A program made the position numbers and the translations under genes. The notes beneath the pieces are model-generated. The model had not been told where the DNA came from, made no database searches, and saw only the letters and a list, made by a program, of their open reading frames with translations. Below are positions 39,473 through 49,031 of a stretch of DNA of 64,000 nucleotides, in pieces; the stretch's first letter is position 1, and each line of letters opens with the position of its first letter. The DNA is from Microbulbifer agarilyticus (GTDB taxonomy: Bacteria > Pseudomonadota > Gammaproteobacteria > Pseudomonadales > Cellvibrionaceae): NCBI RefSeq assembly GCF_019800665.1, contig NZ_JAHVKO010000002.1, positions 1 to 64,000 of the forward strand, given 5' to 3'.

Positions 39473-40552
39473 TTAACCATGACGCTGCTCAAAATCCGCC
39501 ATAAAGGCCACCAGGGCTTCCACCGCCTCCAATGGCACGGCGTTGTACAGGGACGCACGCATACCACCCACGGAGCGATGCCCTTTGAGGTTGAGCAGCC
39601 CGGCCGCTTCCGATTCATTCAGGAATTGCTTGTCCAGTTTTTCGTCTGCAAGTACAAACGGCACGTTCATGCGCGACCGGCTTTCCTTCGCCACCGGACT
39701 GGAGAAAAACGCACTGCGATCGAGGAACTCATACAGTAATGCAGACTTCTTCTCGCTGAGCTCCGCCATTGCCGGCACACCACCCTGGGCCTTCAGCCAC
39801 TTGAACACCAGCCCTGACAGATACCAGGCAAAGGTCGGCGGTGTGTTATCCATAGAGCCGCCGTCCGCGGCAATTTTCCAGTTGAGGCTGCGCGGGATAT
39901 CAGGCAGGGCGCGATCAAGCAGGTCATCACGCACGATACCCACCGCAATCCCGGATGGGCCGATGTTCTTTTGCGCCCCGGCGTAGATAAAACCAAACTT
40001 ATCGACCGGAATGGTCTGCGAAAGAATGGTCGACGACATATCCGCAACCAGCGGGCTTTTCACCTCGGGAATGTAAGGGAACTCTACGCCGCCAATCGTC
40101 TCGTTGGGCGTGTAGTGGAAGTACGCCGCATCATCGCTTTCCTGCCAGCTATCCGCGGCCGGCGCGTAGCTGAAGTTCTGATCCTCAGAGGACGCCACAA
40201 TATTCACATTACCGTAGCGACGCGCCTCTTTGATCGCCTTGGCGGCCCACTGTCCGGTATGGATATAGTCCGCAGTCTTGCTGGCACCCCCAAACAGGTT
40301 CCAGGGAATGGCACTAAACTGGCCGGTGGCACCACCCTGCAGGAAAAGCACCTTGTAGTTATCTGGGATTGCCAACAGATCCCTCAGATCCTGCTCGGCA
40401 GTTTCCGCCACCTGGGTAAACTCTGGCGAGCGATGGCTAACTTCCATTACGGAACAGCCCAGTCCCTGCCAGTCCAGCAACTCTTCCTGTGCCTGCCGCA
40501 ATACCGGCTCCGGCAACGCCGCAGGTCCCGCACAGAAATTGAACTTTCTCAT
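39473..40552 (-). CDS. serC: phosphoserine aminotransferase
   Basis: 359 residues, class V PLP enzyme. N-terminus FNFCAGPAALPEPVLRQAQ; the PLP Lys lies in YAGAQKNIGPSG. It converts phosphohydroxypyruvate to phosphoserine and also serves pyridoxine synthesis. Order gyrA-serC-pheA is as in Pseudomonas. The first 20 bases after its stop contain no terminator, so read-through into pheA is likely. Confidence 0.97.
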   Translation of the reverse strand: MRKFNFCAGPAALPEPVLRQAQEELLDWQGLGCSVMEVSHRSPEFTQVAETAEQDLRDLLAIPDNYKVLFLQGGATGQFSAIPWNLFGGASKTADYIHTGQWAAKAIKEARRYGNVNIVASSEDQNFSYAPAADSWQESDDAAYFHYTPNETIGGVEFPYIPEVKSPLVADMSSTILSQTIPVDKFGFIYAGAQKNIGPSGIAVGIVRDDLLDRALPDIPRSLNWKIAADGGSMDNTPPTFAWYLSGLVFKWLKAQGGVPAMAELSEKKSALLYEFLDRSAFFSSPVAKESRSRMNVPFVLADEKLDKQFLNESEAAGLLNLKGHRSVGGMRASLYNAVPLEAVEALVAFMADFEQRHG

Positions 40553-40687
40553 TGATTCACTTCCACAGAGAAAACAGATTGAATTAAAACTTTGGCCAAG
40601 AGCCGAATCGCGAGATCCACAAACCCCGTTTTCACCCTTGCCGATTACAAAGCTTTCGCCAGCAAGAAAATGCCAGCCACTAAAGTC

Positions 40688-40718
40688 AAAAAAGGCCGCG
40701 AAGATTCGCAGCCTTTTT
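40688..40718 (-). terminator. terminator after gyrA
   Basis: On the minus strand AAAAGGC-T-GCGAA pairs with TTCGC-G-GCCTTTT, then Ts. Confidence 0.8.
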
Positions 40719-40739
40719 GAGATAAATCGGGGTCAGAGG

Positions 40740-43325
40740 TTACTCCTCGGCAGCGCCGTCTCCGGCACCCTCACCTTCTTCATCGTCGGTCTCCTGGATC
40801 CGCGCCAGACCAACCAGCTGCTCACCACTCTTCAAACGAATGACACGCACGCCCTGGGTGTTACGACCAAGTACAGAAACCTCATCGACGCGGGTACGAA
40901 CCAGTGTGCCCTGATCAGAAATCAACATGATTTCCTCACCCGGGTGCACCTGACAGGCACCAACCAGCGCGCCGTTACGCTCACTTTCCGCAATGGCAAT
41001 CACACCCTGAGTGCCACGCCCCTTGGTGGGGAAATCGGCGGTAGAGGTACGTTTACCGTAACCATTCTCGGTAACCATCATCACCGAGCCGCCCTCTTCC
41101 GGGATCACCATAGAGATTACGGATACACCTTCGGCCATGCGGATACCGCGTACACCGCGGGATACCCGACCCATAGAGCGGACATTTTCTTCGGCAAAAC
41201 GCGCCGCTTTACCAGCGCTGGTCAGCAGCAATACATCGCGACTGCCATCGGTAATGGCGGTTGCCACCAGGCGATCAGTTTCTTCCAACTCGATCGCACG
41301 CAGACCCACACTACGTGGACGCGCAAATGCGGTCAGCGGGGTTTTCTTTACGGTACCATTCGCGGTCGCAAAGAAAATAAAGTGGTCTTCATCGTATTCC
41401 GACACCGGCATCAGGCTACTGATGCGCTCATCTTCTTCCAGCGGCAGCATGTTCACCATCGGGCGGCCACGGGAGGCACGACCAGCGGTGGGTACTTCGT
41501 ACACCTTCAGCCAGTACACCTTGCCTTTATTAGAGAAGCACAAAATCGTGTCGTGGGAGTTGGCAATCAGCAGGTGTTCGACGAAATCTTCGTCCTTCAC
41601 CTGAGTCGCCGACTTACCCATACCGCCACGGCGCTGTGCCTGATAATCGGCCAGCGGCTGACTCTTGGCGTAGCCACCGTGCGAGATGGTCACAACTTTG
41701 TCTTCCGGGGTAATCAGATCTTCGACGGAAAGATCCTGGCGGGAAGCCACGATATCGGTACGGCGCTCATCGCCATACTCTTTTTCCAGCACTTCCAGCT
41801 CTTCGCGGATCACTTCCATCAAGCGCACAGGGCTGCCCAGGATTTCCAGGTATTCCGCAATCTGTTCCAGGCGCTCGCTGTATTCGGCCAGCAGCTTGTC
41901 GTGCTCCATACCGGTCAGACGGTGCAGACGCAGCTCGAGAATCGCCTGCGCCTGGGCCGGCGACAGGTAATAAGCCCCGTCGCGCATACCAAACTCTTTC
42001 GGCAGGTCGTCCGGGCGGCAGGCATCGGCGCCGGCACGCTCCAGGAACTGCTGCACCTCACCTACCGGCCAACCTTTGGCCAGCAGCGCTTCGCGGGCGT
42101 CGGCCGGCGTGGCAGAGGACTTGATCAGCTCAATCACCGGGTCAATATTGGAAATGGCAATCGCCAGGCCTTCCAGGATATGACCGCGCTCGCGCGCCTT
42201 GCGCAGCAGATATACAGTACGGCGGGTTACCACTTCCTGACGGTGGCGAATGAAGTATTCCAGCAGCTCTTTCAGGTTCAACAGTTTGGGCTGACCATCG
42301 ACCAGCGCCACCATGTTGATACCAAATACGCTTTCCAGCTGGGTCTGCGAGTAAAGGTTGTTCAGCACCACATCGCCCAGCTCACCGCGCTTGAGCTCAA
42401 TCACGATGCGTAGACCGTCTTTATCCGACTCGTCACGCAGCTCGGAAATACCTTCGATCTTCTTCTCTTTTACCAGCTCGGCAATGCGCTCGATCAGGCG
42501 CGCCTTGTTCAGCTGGTAGGGAATCTCGTGAATGATGATGGTCTCGCGGCCCGACTTGTCATCGCGCAACACTTCCGCTTTGGCGCGGATATAGATACGC
42601 CCACGGCCGGTGCGGTAGGCCATCAGGATACCGGCGCGGCCGTTGATGATGGCGCCAGTGGGGAAATCCGGGCCCGGGATATATTCCATCAGCTCGTCGA
42701 CAGACAGCTCGCTGTTGTCGATCAGCGCCAGACAGCCCTTCACCACCTCACTCAGGTTATGCGGTGGGATATTGGTCGCCATACCAACCGCAATACCGGA
42801 AGAACCGTTTACCAGCAGGTTGGGCACGCGCGATGGCAGCACTTCCGGCATTTGCTCGGAGCCATCGTAGTTGTCGATAAAGTTGACGGTCTCTTTATCC
42901 AGGTCCGACAGCAGCTCATGCGCCAGCTTGTCCATGCGGATTTCGGTGTATCGCATGGCCGCTGCGCTGTCGCCATCGATGGAACCGAAGTTACCTTGGC
43001 CATCTACGAGCATGTAGCGCAGGGAGAACGGCTGGGCCATACGTACGATGGTGTCATACACCGCGCTGTCACCATGCGGGTGGTATTTACCGATTACATC
43101 ACCCACGACACGCGCAGATTTTTTGTACGGTTTGTTCCAGTCGTTCTTGAGTTCGTTCATTGCGTAGAGCACGCGCCGGTGTACCGGCTTGAGCCCGTCG
43201 CGCACGTCCGGCAGCGCACGGCCCACAATCACACTCATCGCATAGTCGAGGTAGGATTGCTTCAGCTCTTCTTCGATATTAATCGGAGAAATTTCTTTGG
43301 CTAATTCGCCCATATTTTCAGGCAT
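40740..43325 (-). CDS. gyrA: DNA gyrase subunit A
   Basis: 861 residues. The breakage-reunion domain holds the catalytic Tyr126 (AAMRYTEIR) and the quinolone region [19 protein letters not shown], where Ser87 and Asp91 (E. coli 83 and 87) are the drug-sensitive residues. A C-terminal six-blade pinwheel wraps DNA; its GyrA box reads AQRRGGMGK. With GyrB it introduces negative supercoils. The tail is acidic ([15 protein letters not shown]). It is divergent from the mtaD operon. Confidence 0.98.
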   Translation of the reverse strand: MPENMGELAKEISPINIEEELKQSYLDYAMSVIVGRALPDVRDGLKPVHRRVLYAMNELKNDWNKPYKKSARVVGDVIGKYHPHGDSAVYDTIVRMAQPFSLRYMLVDGQGNFGSIDGDSAAAMRYTEIRMDKLAHELLSDLDKETVNFIDNYDGSEQMPEVLPSRVPNLLVNGSSGIAVGMATNIPPHNLSEVVKGCLALIDNSELSVDELMEYIPGPDFPTGAIINGRAGILMAYRTGRGRIYIRAKAEVLRDDKSGRETIIIHEIPYQLNKARLIERIAELVKEKKIEGISELRDESDKDGLRIVIELKRGELGDVVLNNLYSQTQLESVFGINMVALVDGQPKLLNLKELLEYFIRHRQEVVTRRTVYLLRKARERGHILEGLAIAISNIDPVIELIKSSATPADAREALLAKGWPVGEVQQFLERAGADACRPDDLPKEFGMRDGAYYLSPAQAQAILELRLHRLTGMEHDKLLAEYSERLEQIAEYLEILGSPVRLMEVIREELEVLEKEYGDERRTDIVASRQDLSVEDLITPEDKVVTISHGGYAKSQPLADYQAQRRGGMGKSATQVKDEDFVEHLLIANSHDTILCFSNKGKVYWLKVYEVPTAGRASRGRPMVNMLPLEEDERISSLMPVSEYDEDHFIFFATANGTVKKTPLTAFARPRSVGLRAIELEETDRLVATAITDGSRDVLLLTSAGKAARFAEENVRSMGRVSRGVRGIRMAEGVSVISMVIPEEGGSVMMVTENGYGKRTSTADFPTKGRGTQGVIAIAESERNGALVGACQVHPGEEIMLISDQGTLVRTRVDEVSVLGRNTQGVRVIRLKSGEQLVGLARIQETDDEEGEGAGDGAAEE

Positions 43326-43558
43326 TCCTTATCGTTAACGCCGCCAGCGGGTTGGCCCCGGCTTCGCCTGCAACTGCCGCCCTCACAGGGGTAAAAGCAG
43401 CAACAGGCTTGAATCTGGTGGGGCCAGCAAGTCACGGACCCCGATCAAGCGGGCGATTCTACCACAATTGACGCTTAGAAGGACGACTTGTACAGACTTG
43501 TTCACGGTCGCCGGCACCGCTAAAGTTTGCGCCTTTCCACCGGAACAAAAAACGCACA

Positions 43559-44926
43559 ATGGCCAACCAGAACTCCAGCGAAGCTGCACAGAAAACGAAC
43601 AAAAAACAGACAGTCGATACACTGATTCATGCCCGCTGGATTATTCCGGTAGTGCCAGAGCAACGGGTGTATGAAAATTGTTCACTGGCAATCAAGGACG
43701 GGGCCATCAGCGCGATTTTGCCAAGCGACGAAGCCCGCGCACGCTTTACAGCAAATGAAATACACGAACTCGACAACCAGCTGGTGATTCCTGGCCTGAT
43801 CAACACGCATAACCATGCAGCCATGAGCCTGTTGCGTGGTTTCGCCGACGACCAGCCGCTGATGACCTGGCTGGAAAAACATATCTGGCCTGCGGAGCAA
43901 AAGTGGGTCAGCCCAGAGTTTGTCAGTGATGGTACCCGCCTGAGCATCGCCGAGATGCTTAGAAGCGGCACCACTACCTTCTCCGATCAGTACTTCTTCC
44001 CGGAGGCCACCGCTGCCGCGGCACGCGAAGCCGGCATCCGTGCGCAAATTGCCTTCCCTATCATCGACTTTCCCAATGCTTGGTCCCGAAACGGCTTTGA
44101 CGCGATCGACAAGGGGCTTGCACTGCGGGATGACTATCGCTCCCACAGCCGCATCGGCCTCGCCTTCGCCCCCCACGCCCCGTATACAGTGGGCGACGAC
44201 ACGCTGCAGAAAATCGCCGTTTACGCCGACGAGCTGGGCATGCCGGTACAAATGCACCTGCATGAAACGGCGGGAGAAGTGGAAAAAGCCGTCGCCGATA
44301 CTGGCCTGCGCCCGATCGAGCGTCTGCACAAGCTGGGGCTACTGTCACCGCAGTTCTTGAGCGTACATATGACCGCGCTGAATGATGCTGATATTGCACT
44401 GATCAGCAAAACCGGCGCCCACGTCAGTCACTGCCCGCGCTCCAATCTCAAACTCGCCTCCGGCTTCACCCCGGTAGCCAAGCTGCTCGACGCCGACATC
44501 AATGTATCCATCGGCACCGATGGGCCAGCCAGCAACAATGGCATCGATATGCTGATGGAGACCAACACCGCAGCACTGCTCGCCAAGGCGGTTTCCGGTG
44601 ATGCCAGCGCCCTGCCCGCCCACCAAGCCCTGGCCATGGCGACCATCAACGGCGCACGTGCGCTCGGCATCGACGACGTCACCGGCAGCCTCGAAATTGG
44701 TAAAGCCGCAGACCTCTGCGCGATTGACCTCGATGCGCTGGAGCAGCAGCCCCTACACGACCCGACCTCGCAGCTGATCTACACCGCCAATGGCCACAAC
44801 GTGCGCAATGTATGGGTTGCGGGCAAACAACTATTGAAAGATCGCGTGCTCACCACGATGAATGAAGCAGAAGTGAAGCAACGGGCGGAGATCTGGCGTG
44901 ATAGAATCGCCGGTCTGTCCAAGTAA
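43559..44926 (+). CDS. mtaD: TRZ/ATZ-family amidohydrolase, 5-methylthioadenosine/SAH deaminase type
   Basis: 455 residues. Metal site His84-x-His86 in [17 protein letters not shown], later HLHET, and the Asp in [12 protein letters not shown]. The family deaminates adenosine-like or guanine-like substrates. Gene order mtaD-ubiG-mupP-yciK matches Pseudomonas, where the enzyme deaminates methylthioadenosine. The 233-base gap to gyrA should hold both divergent promoters, but no strong boxes stand out. Confidence 0.9.
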   Translation: MANQNSSEAAQKTNKKQTVDTLIHARWIIPVVPEQRVYENCSLAIKDGAISAILPSDEARARFTANEIHELDNQLVIPGLINTHNHAAMSLLRGFADDQPLMTWLEKHIWPAEQKWVSPEFVSDGTRLSIAEMLRSGTTTFSDQYFFPEATAAAAREAGIRAQIAFPIIDFPNAWSRNGFDAIDKGLALRDDYRSHSRIGLAFAPHAPYTVGDDTLQKIAVYADELGMPVQMHLHETAGEVEKAVADTGLRPIERLHKLGLLSPQFLSVHMTALNDADIALISKTGAHVSHCPRSNLKLASGFTPVAKLLDADINVSIGTDGPASNNGIDMLMETNTAALLAKAVSGDASALPAHQALAMATINGARALGIDDVTGSLEIGKAADLCAIDLDALEQQPLHDPTSQLIYTANGHNVRNVWVAGKQLLKDRVLTTMNEAEVKQRAEIWRDRIAGLSK

Positions 44927-44937
44927 GCAGGACCCAA

Positions 44938-45642
44938 ATGACCAACGTAGACCCGGCGGAAATCGCCAAATTTGAACAGCTCGCGAGCCGCTGGTGGGAC
45001 CAGCAGGGTGAATTCAAGCCCCTGCACGAGATCAATCCCCTGCGCGCCAACTATATTGATCAGCGCGCCCCCGTTGCCGGCAAAAAGCTCCTCGATGTGG
45101 GCTGTGGCGGCGGTATTCTGTCGGAAGCCATGGCCCAGCGCGGCGCTGAGGTGACCGGTATCGATATGGGCGAAGCCCCCCTGAACGTGGCCAAGCTGCA
45201 CGCCCTGGAAAGTGGCGTATCCATTGACTACCAGCGCATTCCGGTGGAAGAACTCGCGGAGAAGGCGCCTGCCAGCTTCGACATCGTTACCTGCCTGGAA
45301 ATGCTGGAACATGTTCCGGACCCAGCCTCCGTGATCCGCGCCTGCGCAAAACTGGTCAAACCCGGCGGCCATATCTTTTTCTCCACCATCAACCGCACAC
45401 CGAAAGGCTGGCTGTTTGCGGTGGTGGGCGCAGAATACGTCTTGCGCCTGCTCCCCAAGGGCACCCACGAATACGCTAAATTCATCCGCCCGTCAGAACT
45501 CGGTCGCTGGGTACGTGAAGCGGACCTGCAAGCGCGCGATATCACCGGTATGACCTACAATCCCCTCACCAAACAGTACAAACTGAACCCGAGGGACGTC
45601 GACGTGAATTACCTGATGCACACCACTCGCCCGGCAGAATAA
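44938..45642 (+). CDS. ubiG: ubiquinone biosynthesis O-methyltransferase
   Basis: 234 residues. SAM motif [16 protein letters not shown] near residue 52, the post-II motif [16 protein letters not shown] and INRTPKGWL. It performs both O-methylation steps of ubiquinone synthesis. It begins 11 bases after mtaD, in the same operon. Confidence 0.97.
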   Translation: MTNVDPAEIAKFEQLASRWWDQQGEFKPLHEINPLRANYIDQRAPVAGKKLLDVGCGGGILSEAMAQRGAEVTGIDMGEAPLNVAKLHALESGVSIDYQRIPVEELAEKAPASFDIVTCLEMLEHVPDPASVIRACAKLVKPGGHIFFSTINRTPKGWLFAVVGAEYVLRLLPKGTHEYAKFIRPSELGRWVREADLQARDITGMTYNPLTKQYKLNPRDVDVNYLMHTTRPAE

Positions 45643-45661
45643 CCCCAGAAGTACCCCATTT

Positions 45662-46327
45662 ATGAAAGCTGTACTCTTCGATCTCGACGGCACTCTGTTT
45701 GACACTGCCCCGGACTTCGTGGTGGTGCTCAACCAGCTGCGTGAGCAAGAACAACTGCCACCGCTGGCCGATGCCACCATTCGCGAAGTCGTATCCAATG
45801 GCGCCCGCGCCATGGTCCGCCTCGGCTTTGGGGTAGACGAAGGCGAACACGGCTTCGACAATTTGCGCCAACGCCTGCTGGATCTCTACCTGATGCATCT
45901 GGCGAGGCACACGGTCCCCTTTCCCGGTATCGAGCGCCTGTTGAACGAATTAGCCGAAAACGACATTGCCTGGGGCGTGGTCACCAACAAGCCATCGGCT
46001 TATACCATTCCTCTCATGCGCGCGTTTGCGCACCTGCCCACCCCTGGTGCCGTAATCTGCCCCGACGACGTCACTAACAGAAAGCCCGATCCGGAGCCCA
46101 TTCTGCTCGCCTGTAGCCGTATTGGCTGCCTGCCAACGGAATCCGTATACGTCGGCGATCACGAGCGCGACATCATGGCCGGCCGCGCCGCGGGTATGCC
46201 CACCATCGCCTGCAGCTATGGCTACATCGACAGCGGCGACGATCCAGAAAACTGGCGGGCGGATCATGTGATCCATCATGCCGATGAAATCTGGCCACTG
46301 CTGCAACAGCACTACCTGAACAAATAA
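45662..46327 (+). CDS. mupP: HAD phosphatase, N-acetylmuramic acid 6-phosphate phosphatase type
   Basis: 221 residues, HAD class with motif I FDLDGTLFDT (Asp7, Asp9), motif II VVTNKP, and motif III/IV KPDPEPILLACSRIG...YVGDHERD. Phosphoglycolate phosphatases share the fold, so the name rests on gene order (between ubiG and yciK, as for MupP in Pseudomonas). MupP dephosphorylates MurNAc-6-phosphate in the recycling route that bypasses de novo synthesis. MurQ, the competing enzyme, is also in this window. Confidence 0.85.
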   Translation: MKAVLFDLDGTLFDTAPDFVVVLNQLREQEQLPPLADATIREVVSNGARAMVRLGFGVDEGEHGFDNLRQRLLDLYLMHLARHTVPFPGIERLLNELAENDIAWGVVTNKPSAYTIPLMRAFAHLPTPGAVICPDDVTNRKPDPEPILLACSRIGCLPTESVYVGDHERDIMAGRAAGMPTIACSYGYIDSGDDPENWRADHVIHHADEIWPLLQQHYLNK

Positions 46328-46358
46328 TTACATTCTCTATTCTTGAGCCCGAATTCTG

Positions 46359-47114
46359 ATGTCTGAAACCATCACCAACTACCAAGCACCCGCAGACCTG
46401 CTAAAAGATAAAGTTATTCTGGTGACCGGTGCCGGCGACGGCATTGGCCGCGCTGCCGCAAAGGCCTACGCCGCCCACGGCGCCACCGTCATCCTGCTGG
46501 GCCGCACCGTCCCCAAACTGGAAGCCGTTTACGACGAGATCGAAGCAGCAGGTGGCGCAAAGCCAGCCATATTGCCCGTCGACCTCTCTGACGTACGCTG
46601 GGAACAACTGGAATACCTGGCCCAGGGTGTGGACCAGGAATTTGGCCGCCTTGACGGCCTGGTACACTGCGCCGGCGTACTCGGCCAGCGCACCCCGATT
46701 GCCAACTACCACTACGCCAACTGGCAACAGGTCATGCAGATCAACGTGAATGCAGCGTTTGGCCTGACCAAGGCGATGCTACCACTGCTGGAAGAATCCA
46801 AAGCCGGCTCGATCATCTTTACCAGCTCCAGTGTGGGCCTGAAAGGACGCGCTTACTGGGGCGCCTACGCGGTTTCAAAATTTGCCACCGAAGGCCTAAT
46901 GCAGGTCTTGGCAGACGAAGTGGATGGCGTATCCAACATTCGTGTTAACAGCGTTAATCCTGGCGCCACTCGTACCAATATGCGGGCCGCTGCCTACCCG
47001 GCAGAAGACCCAGCGACTGTTACTACCCCGGAAGAAATTATGCCGACCTATCTGTACCTGGTGGGCGACGACAGCCTCGGGGTAAACGGCAAACAATTTA
47101 ACGCACAAGACTAA
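46359..47114 (+). CDS. yciK: YciK-type short-chain oxidoreductase
   Basis: 251 residues. NAD(P) site VTGAGDGIGRAAAKAYAAHG (about 22-41), catalytic Ser in TSSSVG and YxxxK in AYAVSK. The order after mupP is conserved in Pseudomonas. Its physiological substrate is unknown. It ends the operon; a hairpin (47129-47154, GCTCA...TGAGC type) follows without a T-run. Confidence 0.92.
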   Translation: MSETITNYQAPADLLKDKVILVTGAGDGIGRAAAKAYAAHGATVILLGRTVPKLEAVYDEIEAAGGAKPAILPVDLSDVRWEQLEYLAQGVDQEFGRLDGLVHCAGVLGQRTPIANYHYANWQQVMQINVNAAFGLTKAMLPLLEESKAGSIIFTSSSVGLKGRAYWGAYAVSKFATEGLMQVLADEVDGVSNIRVNSVNPGATRTNMRAAAYPAEDPATVTTPEEIMPTYLYLVGDDSLGVNGKQFNAQD

Positions 47115-47301
47115 ATAGCCAGCCCATCCGCTCAGCCCGTCAACGCGGGTTGAGCCCCCTCCCCCATAGCCTGCTCAGTTCTTGATTTCGCCCCCAACAA
47201 CGATACCCCCTCAATCGCTTTAACAGGTGAGGCCCGCTTCCCTTGTAAATCAAAGCCTACACTTATCGCGTAAAAGCAAAAGCACTTGAACGGTGTCGGT
47301 A

Positions 47302-48645
47302 ATGAGAAGTGAAAAAATCGGACCCTTTACGCTTCCCGCCTGCGTATGCCTCAGCCTTTTTTTCAGTATTGGGATATTACTTGTGAACGCAGAAGAGGAT
47401 CCGTACGCAACACCCACCGAAGACTTCTCCGTATCGGAACTTAAAAACGGCTATAGCCTGAGTGATGCTCAGCGACTGCACGATGCATGGACGCTGGAAA
47501 AATTTCTCAACATTACCGAGTCCGGCGCTTACTCCTACTTCCATCTTTCTGAGTTTTTACCCCATGCCGTGATCAGCCGTGACGGCCCTGTCGCGGAACT
47601 TGCCCAGGCTCGCTCCCAGATAGTCGGCAATACAAGCCTTAGCGCCGACACCAAGAATATTCGCTTTGAAGATATGATTACGTCCCCGGATTCACCGGTC
47701 CAGGGGGTAATGGTGGTTAAAAAAGGCAAAGTCGTATACGAGATGTACCCGGGTATGCGCCGGACCGACCGCCATGCATGGATGTCAAATGCAAAAGTGT
47801 TTGCCGGCTTGCTGATCGCAATGCTGGAGGAAGAAGGCAAAATCGACGTACAAAAAACCGTTTCTGATTATCTGGTCGAGGCCAAGAAAACCGCCTGGGC
47901 GTACATCAAGGTAATCGACATACTGAACATGCAGACCGGTCTCGACCTGGAAGAAAACCCCGCTAGCCGCAGCGGCAACACGCCGTACAATGTCTTTGTT
48001 CGCGCCGAAGTCGGCCTGCCCGCACCGGACGGCACCACCTACACCCACAACCAGGCGCTGTACAAAATACCCAAGCTCCGCGAACCCGGAGAGCGCTTCG
48101 AGTACTCCTCCGCCAACACTCAGATGTTAGGGCTGATCATAGAAGCCGTGACTCAGAAACGACTTGCCGAATTGATCTCAGAAAAAATCTGGATAAAGTC
48201 TGGTATGGAAGGCGACGCCTCCTTGGGGCTTAGTCCGCAGGGCAACGGCATCATTCACGGGCTGATCAGCTCACGCCTGAGCGACATGGCAAGGTTCGGC
48301 ATGCTATTTACACCGAGCTGGAAACAGATCAGTAAAGAGCAAATCGTATCCGACGCCGTCATTAAAAAGATGCAAACTTCCGGCATCTCCGACAATTTTC
48401 TTAAGGGGTCACTCGGCCCCAGACTTACCGAAGAATTCAGGGAACAACCTCTATCCAACACCTATCAGTGGGATGCAGTATTCAAAGACGGAGACCTGTA
48501 TAAAAGCGGCATGAACGGGCAGGGTTTGTATGTATCGCCCGCCACAAATACCGTCGTCGCCTGGTTTGCAACAGGCTTCTCGGAAATCCCCATGGAAGCG
48601 TTTAGCCGGACAATTGTCCAGCGCCTGGCAACTCCACAGAACTGA
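47302..48645 (+). CDS. exported serine hydrolase (beta-lactamase/esterase class C fold)
   Basis: 447 residues from the ATG at 47302; a GTG at 47293 is possible. A signal peptide occupies about 1-30. The serine-hydrolase motif SxxK is SNAK (Ser162, Lys165). The Tyr motif reads YSSAN, close to the YxN of class C enzymes. This family includes esterases, peptidoglycan carboxypeptidases and D-aminopeptidases as well as lactamases, so the substrate is open. It lies 178 bases after yciK and is followed by the repeat-bearing gap before the two-gene module. Confidence 0.87.
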   Translation: MRSEKIGPFTLPACVCLSLFFSIGILLVNAEEDPYATPTEDFSVSELKNGYSLSDAQRLHDAWTLEKFLNITESGAYSYFHLSEFLPHAVISRDGPVAELAQARSQIVGNTSLSADTKNIRFEDMITSPDSPVQGVMVVKKGKVVYEMYPGMRRTDRHAWMSNAKVFAGLLIAMLEEEGKIDVQKTVSDYLVEAKKTAWAYIKVIDILNMQTGLDLEENPASRSGNTPYNVFVRAEVGLPAPDGTTYTHNQALYKIPKLREPGERFEYSSANTQMLGLIIEAVTQKRLAELISEKIWIKSGMEGDASLGLSPQGNGIIHGLISSRLSDMARFGMLFTPSWKQISKEQIVSDAVIKKMQTSGISDNFLKGSLGPRLTEEFREQPLSNTYQWDAVFKDGDLYKSGMNGQGLYVSPATNTVVAWFATGFSEIPMEAFSRTIVQRLATPQN

Positions 48646-48670
48646 TTCCATACAAAGCACTTGCACAACA

Positions 48671-48728
48671 TACAACGGCAGATTAAACACCATGTAATCT
48701 GCGTGTAAGTCTATGTAAGCCGTTGTAA
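48671..48728 (+). promoter_or_regulatory. phased TGTAA repeats inside nested inverted repeats
   Basis: TGTAA starts at 48693, 48704, 48714 and 48724, spaced 11, 10 and 10 bases. Around them, TACAACGGC (48671) pairs with GCCGTTGTA (48719) and GCAGATTA (48678) with TAATCTGC (48695). Direct repeats at one helical turn are typical of sites for OmpR/PhoB-type response regulators. The site is about 300 bases upstream of the two-gene module. The remainder of the 386-base gap, to 49031, shows no other clear signal except the ribosome site at its end. Confidence 0.55.
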
Positions 48729-49031
48729 TTCACTTCACTTATCACTTCTATCCAGCAATTTTCTTTGCAAATCAACCGCCTGCAGTGTTCCTGCTCTCGA
48801 AAGTCGAACTGGAAGCACATACTGTGTCGCCAGAAACATTTGCGCCGACTTACTCCACAAATATACCTCTGATATTCTCGCCGCGCTTTCAACTTGCGGA
48901 GCCGCTTCACACCCAATAAGAAAAGCAACTTCGTAAGCAAACATACTGAAAATATGCGCAGTCACTCTCCGGATGCAAAAGGATTTACAGCACCGGATAT
49001 AAAAACCCCGAACACAAAAAGGAATTTACTC

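Noticed and set aside
40539-42413. 624-residue plus-strand frame across gyrA
   Set aside because: Shadow of gyrA on the opposite strand; its sequence is rich in Gln, His and Thr with no recognisable fold.
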